A stretch of 64,000 nt of DNA from CAIWHR01 sp963836265 (lineage in GTDB: Bacteria; Pseudomonadota; Gammaproteobacteria; Burkholderiales; Casimicrobiaceae). Below, piece after piece: positions 51,596 to 62,100 of the stretch. The notes below the pieces were generated by a model. That model had not been told where the DNA came from. It saw nothing but the letters and a program-made list of their open reading frames with translations, and made no database searches. The first letter of the stretch is position 1; every line of letters starts with the position of its first letter. Both the position numbers and the translations under genes were made by a program. Location of the stretch: assembly GCA_963836265.1 (NCBI GenBank), contig CAWIIO010000004.1:186001-250000 (forward strand), in the 5' to 3' direction.

Positions 51596-53464
51596 TCACG
51601 GCTGGTTCGTCGGCACGATACGGTCGAACGCGAGCCCGCTGTGGCCTTCGCCGCGACCCGTCTGCTTGCGCACGCCGAGCCAGGTGAACACGGTGCCATC
51701 GGTCCAGCGCGTACGCTGGAAGGCGAGCATCACGTGCGTGCCCGCGCGCTGCACCTCCTCCTCGTGCACGCGATACGGCCGGCCTTGGTCGAGTCCCTCG
51801 CGCAGCAGCGTGGTGCGCGGCCGCACGCGCTCGAACGTGGGCGCAGGGTCGTTCGCGAGGAAGCGTGGCATGGCCGCGCGCCGTAGCTGGATCTGCCGGT
51901 TATCGTTCTCGACGTGCTCGGGCACGAATGGAATCCAGTGCTCGGGCACGGTGCTCATGATGTCGTACCGGACGTCGGCCTTGAATTCGATGGGATCCGC
52001 CGCCACACCTCCCGCGGCATCGAGCTGCGCCTGCAGATGGTCGTGGAGCTCGCCGGCGGCGACGTTGCCGGCGCGCGTGCCGCCGCTCGGCAGGGGGATG
52101 GCGGTCTCGATGCCCCAGACCATGTTCGCCATTTCGTCGCGCGCGAGTGCGACCTTCTCCAGCGGCGCACCCTCCTGCACTTTCGGCACGGTGGGCAGCA
52201 TCAGCAGCGTGAGATCGGCGGGTTCGTCGGCCTCGCCCTTGATGCTCAGGCTGAAGAGATTCCAGCGCTGCCAGGATTCATCGCTGCCGCTGCCCGCGGC
52301 CTCGATCCAGAAACGCTCGCCGAAGTTGTTGGTGACGGCGAGTCCCCGGATGTTCAGCACCGTGCCGGCCTGCACGGTGTGCGGCAGCAGGAACCAGTCG
52401 TTGGCATAGATGAGCCCGAATTCGATGAGCAGCATCTTCGACAGGTCGGTGGGACCCGGACGGATGTCGCCGAAGTTCGTCTTGCCATCCTCGAAGGCCC
52501 ACCAGCGCGAGTCCGGCATGCCGCTGAAGCGCACCGGCGCGGGAATGAACATCCGCGTCGTGTACTGCGGATCCATCGGCCGGCCTTCCGCGGGGGTTGG
52601 CGTGTCGCCGAGCTGATGTCGGCTTCGGTCCCAATCGAAGTTGTACCAGTCGAGATGCCCCTGGAAATATTCGTCGGCCGCCAACACCTTTTCGTTGCCG
52701 TTGCCGTCGGCGCTGGCACAGGCGAACGCGTACTCCAGCCGCTCGGGCTGCCAGGCGTCGCCTTCGTCCTTCGGGCGCTGCGAATACAGCGTGTCGAACC
52801 AGGCGACGAAGGCGGGACCCGCCGCATCGGCGGCGCTCTTGTCGCCGGCCGAGAGCCCGGCCACTCCGTCGGACGCGAGGTTCGTGTCCTGCTCCCTCAG
52901 ATGCAGATAGAGCGCGCCGCCATCCATGGCGCGGCCGGCCACGGCGCGGAACTGCTGCAGCGCCGACACATGCGCGCAAATCGGCGTATCCTCTTTCTTC
53001 GCCGGGTCGGGGAGCACGATCTTGTAGTGCTCCTGGAACGCCGCCCGCGCGGACGCGGGGATCATCTGCAGCCAGCGCCGGCCCATCTGCAGCCGAAGGT
53101 CGAGCGCGAGCGGCAGCGTACCCGCCGCAAAGGCGATCGGCCGCCGCTCGACGGTGGTTTCGAGCGGCGTCGCCAGATCGAAATCCTGCGTGGCTTCGCC
53201 CAGCGGTTCGTACTTGGCGATCCGCTGTCCGATGACGTGGATCTTCGCGCTCACCGGCGAGCCGGCATCGTCGGCGGTGAATTCAGCCATCTGCCATTGC
53301 TTGCAGAGCATCCACAAGGCATCGCGCACCTCGGCGCGCAACGCGCGCGTGAAATTGTCGGTGCGTGGCCGGCTCTCGAGCCGGTTGTAGCGGGTGATGG
53401 TCGGCAGCAGCGTCTTGCCGGAGAGCACCGGCTCGATGTTGCGGATGGTGAGCGCTTCGTTCAT
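51596..53464 (-). CDS. Large uncharacterised protein of the DUF6603-associated operon (622 aa)
   Basis: It starts MNEALTIRNIEPVLSGKTLL, followed by ITRYNRLESRPRTDNFTRAL, RAEVRDALWMLCKQWQMAEF, EYFQGHLDWYNFDWDRSRHQ, MPDSRWWAFEDGKTNFGDIR and a C-terminal FTWLGVRKQTGRGEGHSGLA. It is soluble, Trp/Asp-rich, without signal peptide or membrane helix. The ATG at 53464 overlaps the stop of the 1902-residue gene (ATGA), so the frame is certain despite a longer open frame upstream. I recognise no characterised family; strict coupling implies a shared process with its neighbours. Confidence 0.8.
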   Translation of the reverse strand: MNEALTIRNIEPVLSGKTLLPTITRYNRLESRPRTDNFTRALRAEVRDALWMLCKQWQMAEFTADDAGSPVSAKIHVIGQRIAKYEPLGEATQDFDLATPLETTVERRPIAFAAGTLPLALDLRLQMGRRWLQMIPASARAAFQEHYKIVLPDPAKKEDTPICAHVSALQQFRAVAGRAMDGGALYLHLREQDTNLASDGVAGLSAGDKSAADAAGPAFVAWFDTLYSQRPKDEGDAWQPERLEYAFACASADGNGNEKVLAADEYFQGHLDWYNFDWDRSRHQLGDTPTPAEGRPMDPQYTTRMFIPAPVRFSGMPDSRWWAFEDGKTNFGDIRPGPTDLSKMLLIEFGLIYANDWFLLPHTVQAGTVLNIRGLAVTNNFGERFWIEAAGSGSDESWQRWNLFSLSIKGEADEPADLTLLMLPTVPKVQEGAPLEKVALARDEMANMVWGIETAIPLPSGGTRAGNVAAGELHDHLQAQLDAAGGVAADPIEFKADVRYDIMSTVPEHWIPFVPEHVENDNRQIQLRRAAMPRFLANDPAPTFERVRPRTTLLREGLDQGRPYRVHEEEVQRAGTHVMLAFQRTRWTDGTVFTWLGVRKQTGRGEGHSGLAFDRIVPTNQP

Positions 53465-56400
53465 GAGATGCGGCTCGCGAAGTTGTTGACCATGGAAAGA
53501 TCCGCCGCGATGGTGACCGGCCGCCAGGTGGTCGCGAGTATCGTCGCCGGCAGGAACACCGACAGCGCTTCCTGGTCGAGCTGCTGCGGCTCGACGGCAC
53601 GCAGGCGCGCCATGTCGAGCGTGTCGTGCAGGGTCTGGACAAGATCGTCCCAGCGCCACGCGCCAGAGAACTGCGGCGGCGTGGCGAGCAGGATGGATTG
53701 CGGCGGCTCCGCATTGGGCTTGTCGAACTGGAACGCAATGCCCGTCGTCTCCGTCTCGGCCGGAATCACCTCGGTCCACTCCTCGAGCAACAGGCCGCAC
53801 TGCGGCTCGCCACTGTTGAATGTCCGCGCGTAGCAGGCGGTGTACAACAGCAGTTCGTTCGCCAAACTCGTCTTCGCCTCCGGCGGGAATTCGAGTGCCA
53901 TCCACGGCGCATCCGCCGCGTAGGGGAACTGCACGGGCTCGAGCAGCGGCGCGGTCGTGCCCAGCGCCTCGGCGACGAAGGTGAGGTTCTCGACGTCGCG
54001 CATCTTTGGGCTCACACGCGCGGTGGCGTACAGCCAGTCGTCGACGGCAAAAGGGTTGTCGCGCTCGTCGCGCTGGAAGTCGAGCAGCGACGCGCGGTCC
54101 TGGTACGCGTTGGTCCACTCCGCGCCCTGCAACGTGTCCACCGTGAACGTCGGCACGAGCACGAAGTGATCGCCGAGCACAAGGTGTGCGGCGTCGCTGA
54201 GCAGCCCGATGCGCTTCTCGGCCGCAGCCTCGGCGTCGTGCCGGGTGAGCTTGTCCGTGACGTCGGTGATCCGCTTGCCGACGTCCTCGATGAGCTGCGT
54301 GACGCGCGCGCGGATGTCCTGCGCGGCAACGACGATCTGGTTCTCTTCGTCGGCAGACGTGGTCTCCTCGACCTCGAAGGCCGTCAGCGGCAGCAGCGTG
54401 GTCAGTTCGCCGAGCACGCCCGCGACCGAGGTCTCGGGGGTCTGGGCGACGCCGAGCAACGCGTCGTGCCGAGTCTCGAATGCCACGATCTTCGCTTGCA
54501 GGGCGATCTGAAGCTGCGCGGAGCTCAGTCCGGTGGCGTCGGTCGCGGTGGTGGAGATCAGCCGCTCCGCGCGCAGCAGCAGTTCGATGCGCTCCTGCTC
54601 GTCGGCCAGCGCCGGCAGTTCCACGGTCATCAGGTGATCGAACTGGTCGCGCAGGCGCTGCCAGCGCGCCGCCACCGCGGCGGCTTTCGCGAGGATGCGC
54701 CGGATGAGACCGGCGCGTGCCTCGAGCAAACTACCCAGGCCGGTTTGCGAGAGGCCATAACCGGCGAGCACTCGGCAGGCCTCGAGCATCCGGTCAAGCC
54801 AGTCGTCGATGTTCGTGATGACCGCCGCGACGATGGGTCCGGCCTCGGGCAGCGCAGCGTCGAGCTCGGCTTGCAGCGGAGCCAGGCGGTTGTCGCGCTC
54901 GTCGCCGAGATCGCCCGGCAGGAAGTCCACGCGCGCACGATCGATCGCCGCGGCGCTCTCGGAGGAGGTCCTGGCCTCGGTGGGCAGCGCGACGTCGGTG
55001 GCGCGCAGCGGACGCGAGTGCAGCAGCAGCGCGCGCAGGCTGCGCACTAGGGAAGCCACGTCGACGAACGAGAAGTCGCCGGCCTTGCCCTCAAAGTACG
55101 AAATCTCGCGCAGCAGGTCGGGGCGCACCGCGAGCGCGCCCTGGCGCAGCACGAAAGCGCGCACGCGATCGTCGAGTTCGGAGCGCGAGCTCAGCCCGGC
55201 GTCGGTGCCGGTGGGCGCCACGAGCGCGGGGCTCGACTGAAGGTTGTCGGGATCGAGCAGGTAGACCAGATCGAGCGGCTGCAGCTCGAGCTGTGACTGC
55301 GTGACGAAGGTGAAGTGTTCCGCGCCAGCCGGATCGAGATACCGCACCTTGCAGCCGATGCGCGCGGGGTCCGGCAGTACGCGGGCGACCCAGGCGTTCA
55401 TCGCGGGCTCGGCCTTCACGCGCGGATTGTCGGCGGCGGCGCTGACCACGGTCGCGTCGAACTGCAGGCCCACGCGATGCGTGAGGGCGATGCCACTGCG
55501 CGGCGTCTGCACGACGTCCGGAACGGGCGGGAAAGTCGCCTGGCCATATGCATCCAGTGTCGCGGCCGCGCGATCGTAGTTGCCCATGACGACCTGGTGC
55601 ACGCCCTCGGCCACCGCGAGGTCCGCGACCGCGTCGTACAGGTCGAGCAGGCGGTCGACCTCGGTGTCGATGGACTGCCGTTCCGCGACCGACGCGTCGT
55701 CGGGAAGTTTCGCTTTCGGAAAGCCGAAGGGATACGTGCGATTCGCGGCAGGCGGGATGCGCACGTGGCGCAGCAGCGCGAGTCCGTTGACGACGTTGCG
55801 CGCCTCGATGGACTGGATGGTCGTTCCCTCGGGCAGGTCCTCGGGCGGCGTGGTGTAGAGCGGGAACACCAGGCGCAGCGGATATATGAAGCGGTCGCAT
55901 TCGGCCATCGCGTAGCGGTCGTGCAGCCCGCGCTCGAATTCGTAGCCGAGCAGCGCCGCGAGGCTCTGCCCGCCGCGGATGCCCTCGATGATCTTGAGCG
56001 CGCGGCGCACCCGCTCGGACGACAGGTTGACCTTGAGCAGGTCGGGCTGCTCGGGCGTGGCGTTCGCCACGTAGCCATTGCGCAGCACCGCGGCGGTCAC
56101 GGCGTGATTTACCGACGGCGCGTGGATGTATCCCTGGTTAGCGGTGTCGCGCACCAGCGGCGGCAGCGGCACTCCGTTCGGCGTCTTCACGTTGAAGATC
56201 TGGTCGAGATCGCCCTCCAGCTTGACGGGCGTGAGCGTCTTGTTGGCGGGACTCACGTTCTCGAGCCAGCCGTACGCGCCGACGTAGATGCCCTTGCGAT
56301 GCGGCGTGCCCTCTTCCACGCCCTCGCCGTCCTGGCGGCGCGCCCAGCGCATCGACGCGAGCTGGAAACCCACCAGCCCCGTCAGCCAGGCATCGAGACG

Positions 56401-59169
56401 ATAGGTGCAGCAGTCGAGGTGCTCGGCCATAAGGCGTTCGAGCCGCGCGGTGGGAGTCAGCGAGAGCTTCTCGAGCGCGCGGAGCTGCTCGGACAGATAA
56501 CGCGTGCCGAACAGATCGCCGATGCGCGGCCCCAGGTATTGAGCGAGCAGCGTGCGCGAGTCGCCGGTAACGGTCGGGAACGGCGAATACAGCAGCTCAT
56601 AGCGGCTGGCGTTCACGGCGGGCCCGGCGGCAGCGGCGACGCCGGCGCGCGCGGCGACCGACGCCTCCTGCACCTGGAAGAAATGCGGCTCGGAACGCAA
56701 TTGCGCCTTCTGCTCGTCGCCCAGCAACTGCGCGTCGTCGAGCACACGGATGCCGGCATCGTAGTATCCGAGCTCGAGCGCGTGCCGCAACAGGATGAAG
56801 AGCAGCGAGTTCGGCCACTGCCCGCCCTGGAAACCGTCCTGTACGCGGATCGTGTCGAAGTCGAGCCGCGCCCACTCGTGCAGCCACTGGATGTAGTTGC
56901 GGTTGTTGTTGGTGACGACAGTCAGCGGATCAGTCTCGGACAGCGGCGCGAGCTGGATCGCGGGACCCGTGAGTGGATTGGCCGACACCTTCCAGAACAG
57001 GTCGAACAACTGGGGCGTCACCGAGCCGGTGTAGCCGAGCGTGGTCAGAAGTTTGTAGGCCTCGTTGTGCAGCTCGTTCGCGGGCAGCGTCTGCCAGGGA
57101 ATGAATATCTGCCAGATCGCGGCGAGGTTGTGCTCCTGGTCCTTCGTGTTCGCGTAACGCTGGTGGAACTCGACCGAGCCGGGATGCAGGCCGATGACGT
57201 CGAGCAGCGTCTGATGCGGATCTTTCGCGTGCGGCCCCACCTGTTCGATGCCGGCCGCGATGTCGCGCCAGCGCAGCCGCAATGCATCGAGGATGGATTT
57301 GAACTGCGACAGCCAGAACTGAAAAGCGGTCGGGCGCTGCTCCAGCCATTTGAAGGCGAAGCCGGATTGCGGCGCGCGCCAAAACGCGTCGGTCCAGCTC
57401 ACCCGGCTGAAGGCCGTGGTGGGCAGGATGCCGTAGGGCTGCCGGCCGATGCGCACGGCGGGCACCGGTCCGCGCCCGCTGACGAAGCGATCGAAGAACC
57501 AGCGCGTGTAGTACTGCGCGTCATCGTCAAACACGGGCTTGAGCAGTGTGTCCATGAAGTACCCGAGCGTGGCGGGCCACAGCGCGGTGTTCATCGCGCG
57601 CGCCTCGGATTGATCGACCGCGCCGGCATTCGGGATCTGTGTCAGCCAGTCGGTATCGAGGCCGAGCGCCTCGGCAAACCACTGCCCATCGGCCTTGTCG
57701 AGCCAGTCGTCGGTTTCGGCGAAGCGTGCCTTGTCCTTGAAGACGAAATCGAAGCTGGCATCGGGATCGTCGGTGCGCGCGTAGGCCGAGTCACCCTCCT
57801 CGGTGTTGTTGGTCGGTGAACCCTGCGGCAGCAGCGTGAAACCGGACTTGCCGAAATGATGGTTCAGGAACAGGTCCTTGAGGTCCGTGGTGCCGCGCGC
57901 AGCGTCGGCGCTCATGCGTACGCCGAGCACGAACAGACGGTCAAAGCCCCTGCTCTGGCTGGCGCTCAACGTGACCCGGAATCCCATGCCGCGACGCACC
58001 GCCTCGTCGAAATCCACCATCCACCGCAGCTCTTCACCCAGCGTCAGGTTGCCGTCGGCATCGAACTGGAATTGCGATTCGGGATCGGTGCGCGGATCGG
58101 GACTCACCTGCAGCGGCGTCTGCACCGGCACGCCCAGCTCGTTCAGCACCTCGGTGCTGCCCTGGTAGCCGAGCAGCACGAATCTTTCTGGCAGCAGCGC
58201 GACGGTCGCCGCCTTGCTCCACGAACTCGAGCGCGTCCCCGCTTCGTCCGGGGCCGGCAGCGTCACGTAGATCACGCGCACGCTCGCAGTGTCACGCGTG
58301 AAACCGGTGGGCGGCGCTTCAGAGAGATTGTAGGGAGCCACGCCGTCGCGCAGCTGCGCGGCGCGCGCCGCGCCGACCGCGGCTTCGAGCGCGGCGTAAG
58401 CGCCATCCTCGCCTGCCGCGTCACCGTCCGCGCGCCATACCGCCGTCCAGTAGGTAGCCAGGGCCGTGCGCTCGGCGTCGGCGAGCACCGCGACGATCGA
58501 CGCGACCAGCAGCACGTCGCCCGCGGCGATGGACTGCGGCCAGGTCTCGGGCGGATCAAGCGGGCGGAACTGGCTCGTGATCCAGGTGGCGCGGCCCGAA
58601 CCGTGCGCCGAGACAAGCCCGCGCCACGCGGCACGCTGCGCGCTCTCGACGCCCGACGCGTGAAACCATTCGCGCCAGAAGATGGAGGCGTTCTTCACCT
58701 CGGAGTCAGTCAGCGTCGCCTCGAAGGTATCGACCAGGCACTCGTCCGGAAAGATGCGCACCCAGAGCTGCATGTGCGTGACGCCCTGCTCGGCGATGCT
58801 CTTGAAGCGCGTCTCGAGCCGCAGCGGGAACAGCATGACCGGGATGTCGTCGTTGAACGCTGCGAGATTGCGGCGCGGATCGGCCCACTCGTCGAAGCGG
58901 CTGAACGCGCCCACGAGCTGCGTCTTCGCGCGGTCGAGCGACGCGAGCTGCTCGTTCTCGCGCTCTGCCAGGCGGCGCTTCTCCGCCTGCAGCGTGCGAG
59001 CCGCCGCGCCACCATCGGGCGCGTTCGGACTCGCGGTGCGGGCGAGGCCGCTCAGCAGTTTGTCGACGCGCGCGATGCGCTGGCGGGTGCGGAACAGCTC
59101 GTCCTGCGCGCCGGCGCGCGCGTCGCGCGCGTCGGTCAATCCTTTTTGACTGTCCTCGAACTGTGGCAT
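53461..59169 (-). CDS. Giant uncharacterised protein (1902 aa)
   Basis: The N-terminal 90 residues are a charged coiled coil (FRTRQRIARVDKLLSGLART, RRLAERENEQLASLDRAKTQ). A conserved-looking region follows: DDIPVMLFPLRLETRFKS, HMQLWVRIFPDECLVDTFEA, WREWFHASGVESAQRAAWRG. Near residue 571 is RIGRQPYGILPTTAFSRVSW. The C-terminal third has further helical, coiled-coil-prone stretches (VTQLIEDVGKRITDVTDKLT) and a globular end (EWTEVIPAETETTGIAFQFD). No signal peptide, membrane helix or known catalytic motif is visible. Composition is normal for real protein throughout. Its neighbours 7 bp upstream and 4 bp overlapping downstream show it is part of one operon. Confidence 0.85.
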   Translation of the reverse strand: MPQFEDSQKGLTDARDARAGAQDELFRTRQRIARVDKLLSGLARTASPNAPDGGAAARTLQAEKRRLAERENEQLASLDRAKTQLVGAFSRFDEWADPRRNLAAFNDDIPVMLFPLRLETRFKSIAEQGVTHMQLWVRIFPDECLVDTFEATLTDSEVKNASIFWREWFHASGVESAQRAAWRGLVSAHGSGRATWITSQFRPLDPPETWPQSIAAGDVLLVASIVAVLADAERTALATYWTAVWRADGDAAGEDGAYAALEAAVGAARAAQLRDGVAPYNLSEAPPTGFTRDTASVRVIYVTLPAPDEAGTRSSSWSKAATVALLPERFVLLGYQGSTEVLNELGVPVQTPLQVSPDPRTDPESQFQFDADGNLTLGEELRWMVDFDEAVRRGMGFRVTLSASQSRGFDRLFVLGVRMSADAARGTTDLKDLFLNHHFGKSGFTLLPQGSPTNNTEEGDSAYARTDDPDASFDFVFKDKARFAETDDWLDKADGQWFAEALGLDTDWLTQIPNAGAVDQSEARAMNTALWPATLGYFMDTLLKPVFDDDAQYYTRWFFDRFVSGRGPVPAVRIGRQPYGILPTTAFSRVSWTDAFWRAPQSGFAFKWLEQRPTAFQFWLSQFKSILDALRLRWRDIAAGIEQVGPHAKDPHQTLLDVIGLHPGSVEFHQRYANTKDQEHNLAAIWQIFIPWQTLPANELHNEAYKLLTTLGYTGSVTPQLFDLFWKVSANPLTGPAIQLAPLSETDPLTVVTNNNRNYIQWLHEWARLDFDTIRVQDGFQGGQWPNSLLFILLRHALELGYYDAGIRVLDDAQLLGDEQKAQLRSEPHFFQVQEASVAARAGVAAAAGPAVNASRYELLYSPFPTVTGDSRTLLAQYLGPRIGDLFGTRYLSEQLRALEKLSLTPTARLERLMAEHLDCCTYRLDAWLTGLVGFQLASMRWARRQDGEGVEEGTPHRKGIYVGAYGWLENVSPANKTLTPVKLEGDLDQIFNVKTPNGVPLPPLVRDTANQGYIHAPSVNHAVTAAVLRNGYVANATPEQPDLLKVNLSSERVRRALKIIEGIRGGQSLAALLGYEFERGLHDRYAMAECDRFIYPLRLVFPLYTTPPEDLPEGTTIQSIEARNVVNGLALLRHVRIPPAANRTYPFGFPKAKLPDDASVAERQSIDTEVDRLLDLYDAVADLAVAEGVHQVVMGNYDRAAATLDAYGQATFPPVPDVVQTPRSGIALTHRVGLQFDATVVSAAADNPRVKAEPAMNAWVARVLPDPARIGCKVRYLDPAGAEHFTFVTQSQLELQPLDLVYLLDPDNLQSSPALVAPTGTDAGLSSRSELDDRVRAFVLRQGALAVRPDLLREISYFEGKAGDFSFVDVASLVRSLRALLLHSRPLRATDVALPTEARTSSESAAAIDRARVDFLPGDLGDERDNRLAPLQAELDAALPEAGPIVAAVITNIDDWLDRMLEACRVLAGYGLSQTGLGSLLEARAGLIRRILAKAAAVAARWQRLRDQFDHLMTVELPALADEQERIELLLRAERLISTTATDATGLSSAQLQIALQAKIVAFETRHDALLGVAQTPETSVAGVLGELTTLLPLTAFEVEETTSADEENQIVVAAQDIRARVTQLIEDVGKRITDVTDKLTRHDAEAAAEKRIGLLSDAAHLVLGDHFVLVPTFTVDTLQGAEWTNAYQDRASLLDFQRDERDNPFAVDDWLYATARVSPKMRDVENLTFVAEALGTTAPLLEPVQFPYAADAPWMALEFPPEAKTSLANELLLYTACYARTFNSGEPQCGLLLEEWTEVIPAETETTGIAFQFDKPNAEPPQSILLATPPQFSGAWRWDDLVQTLHDTLDMARLRAVEPQQLDQEALSVFLPATILATTWRPVTIAADLSMVNNFASRIS

Positions 59170-59176
59170 GGCGCGC

Positions 59177-62100
59177 CTATTTCTTGATCGTCAGCATTTC
59201 GCTCGCGTGCACGGCAACCATCACGGGTACCTGGAAGGTCACATAGGCCACGTCCGCCGCGTCGGCCGCGCTGCTCCAGGAAACCTGCTTGTCTTCTCCA
59301 TGCTGCTCGAGCTCCTCGTCGTACTCGGCCTGCGCAGGATCATCGGGCGGCGTGAGCGGCGGCAGGGTGTGCATGGCCCCGTCGATCTCCAGGAAGCCGC
59401 CCTCGGGCAGGCCGGGCGACACGTCCTCCCAGGCCACGTCGCTCCAGGTGTTGAGCTCGGTGTTCGGCCCGCCGAGATCGAAGCCGAAGCGCGGCTCGCC
59501 GGGCCGTTCCTTGATCACGAAGAACCAGCCCGGCTTGTTCTCGTCACCGGGATGCGAACCGTCGCTGCCCTTGGCCACTTCCGCGGTGAGATCGAAACCG
59601 AAGAAGTAGATGTCGGGCTCGATCTTCGCGCTGTACAGCGGCGTCTTCACGATGTCGCGCGGCGGGTTGTTCTCGAGCCCCGCGGGAATGTCGGCGAGGT
59701 CGCGCTCCACCGTGTTGTCGATCTGGTTCGAGTCGGTGCCGTCGGGATTCTTCTTCATCTGCCACTTGGCCTTGTGGGCGTAGGCCACGGCCGTCGGATA
59801 GCGCTTGAGCAGTTCGCCGCGGATCACCAGCACGATCTCCGCTTCCTTCGCGCCGTTCACTTCCCGGTTGTCGTGATCGCCGAGCGCGGACTCGCGCTTC
59901 CAGGTATGGATCTCCGGGATGTCCTTGAGCTTCTCGGCCAGCGTCGCGGTGTCGTCCCCAGCCTCGGGTAGATAGCCGCTCACGTCCCAGAACTGGCGGA
60001 AGTAGCTGCCGCGCTGGTCGGTGGGATATTCGCGCCACAGCAGTTCGCGCGCCATCTCGTGGCTGAGGCCCACCATATAGGCCTCGATGAACTTCTGGTT
60101 GGTCTCGAGCAGCGTGATGCTGTCCGGCGGTATGCGGTTCAGGTTCGGCAGGAACCACTCGGAATTGAGATCGACCAGCGGCTTGTACATCGGCAGGTCG
60201 AAGCGCGGGTAGTTCATGATCTCGTCCACCTGCGCGGCATCGAATTTCGGCACGAAGCGGCCCGGCAGCAGGATGCGGTCGAGCACCAGCCGCGACAGGC
60301 TCTGCGCCGGATGCAACGCCTCGGTGATCCTCGCTGTCACGCCCACGAGGCTCAGCGCCTGCCGCGGCGGCACGAAGGCAGCCGCGCGTGCGGCCACGTC
60401 CACCGCGTACATCTCGGTCACGGCCTGTTTGAAGCGCACACCCTCGGGGCTGTCGGTCTCGCCCGGAGTCGGCCGGAACGCCTCGTTGAAGGTAGTCAGC
60501 CGGAAGTCCGGGCTCTTCGGCGCGCTCGCCACCATCCCGGGAGTCTGCGCGCCGTCCTTGAATACCTGTGGGGCATCGAGCTCGCGCTGCACGCGGCGCA
60601 TCTCGCGATATGCGTAAGCGAGCGCCGCGGCGATGACGAGCCCAGCAACCCAGAGCGCGAGCGGCGCCGCGAACAATGCCAGGATCAGCGACAACACCAG
60701 CACGAGCAACGCGAGGATCAGCGTCGCACGCGGCAGCCACGGGAAACGCGCGAGTAGTTTGGCCAGCCAGCGCGGCTGCGGCGGCGGCTGGACCGCGTCC
60801 GCCAGCGTGGCTTCGGAGAACGGCGCCGCCGGCACGGGCTTGACGGGCGCAGGCAGCACTTCGCCCGCGTTGAGCCGGCGCACGAGATCGTGCGGCCGCA
60901 GATCGCGCGCGGCGAATGGCAGTTGCTTCACCACGCGGCCCCTCGGCCGCAGGATACGGCGCATCTGCGCGGACACCGCCACCGGCGGCACGAGACTGGT
61001 CTTGAGCTGATGCGCGACCGTGACCTTGGTGACGCGCGGGGCCGGAGCCGCGGACGCACTGGCGGACAGGGCTGCACCGGCGGCGGGCGCGGCGACCGGG
61101 CTCTGGATGAGGATGCGCTTCTGCACGGGCGCGGTCAGCCACATGAGCTTGTCCGGCTGCGAAGCGAGCAGCGGCTGAAGCTGCAGCGTGTGCCATTGCA
61201 GCAGTGCCTCGTTCGTGAGCTGCACGAAGCGGATCAGGCGATTGACCGCGACCACGTCGCCGACCTGTTGCCAGGCGACGTTCATGTATTCCTCCTGGTG
61301 CTTCTGGATCACGCGCGTGCCGAAGCCGGCAGGCACGCGGAAGCGCGGATCGAGATTGAGCTCGTGGATCCAGTTGCGGTTGTTCGGCAGGCTCGTGCCG
61401 TCCGCGGCTGTCAGCAGGCGGTCGACCGCCGCGTGCCAGCGTCCGTACAGCGGCGGCGTGATCAGCGGATCCGGATCGGGCGGATTGTCGGGGTCGGGAA
61501 TCGGCTGCGGACTCGCACCGGGCTTCTGATAATCGTCGGCGAGGTTCAGGAAATTCGCGATGCCCTGCTGGATGGGCTGCGGATAGCCGTCGTCGGCCCA
61601 GTTCTCGTACTTGAGATAGTCCTCCATGTCCTCGATCACGATCTCCGGCACCCGCAGCGCGCCGCCGAGGCGCAGGATCCCGCCCAGCGTGCCGTCGGGG
61701 TCGAGTCCCGGCAGGTTCCAGCCCGGCTCCTGCAGATCCATGTCGCGGCGACCCACGCGCTGATCCGCGGTCTTCGCCTTCAGCCGGCGCACGAGGGATT
61801 CGAAGTCGCCGAGGATTCCCGTGCGGAAGAACCAGCGGTGGTAGTAGGGAAACTGGTTCTGGTCCGGCCGCTCGCCCCAGGCTGACTGGGTCGCGAAATC
61901 GGACACCACGTCGAGGCCGAGGCCCGCGCGCCGCCCGGTCTCGAACGTCGGGATCAGGAAGGCGTGGTATGCCGTGTTCGGCTTGAGCTTGCGTGGACAC
62001 AGCAGGCGCGAATACGCGACGTCCGCGTTGCCCTTGAGCGCGTTGTCGAGTTTCGGCAGCACGGCGGACATGTTGGTCGAGGTGATCTGATCCTCGGCCG

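Noticed and set aside
51914..53833. 639-residue plus-strand frame, and similar ones at 55315-57819 and 57856-59187, antisense to the giant genes
   Set aside because: They show Arg/Val/Glu-rich shadow composition, while the minus frames have start-stop coupling and normal protein composition.
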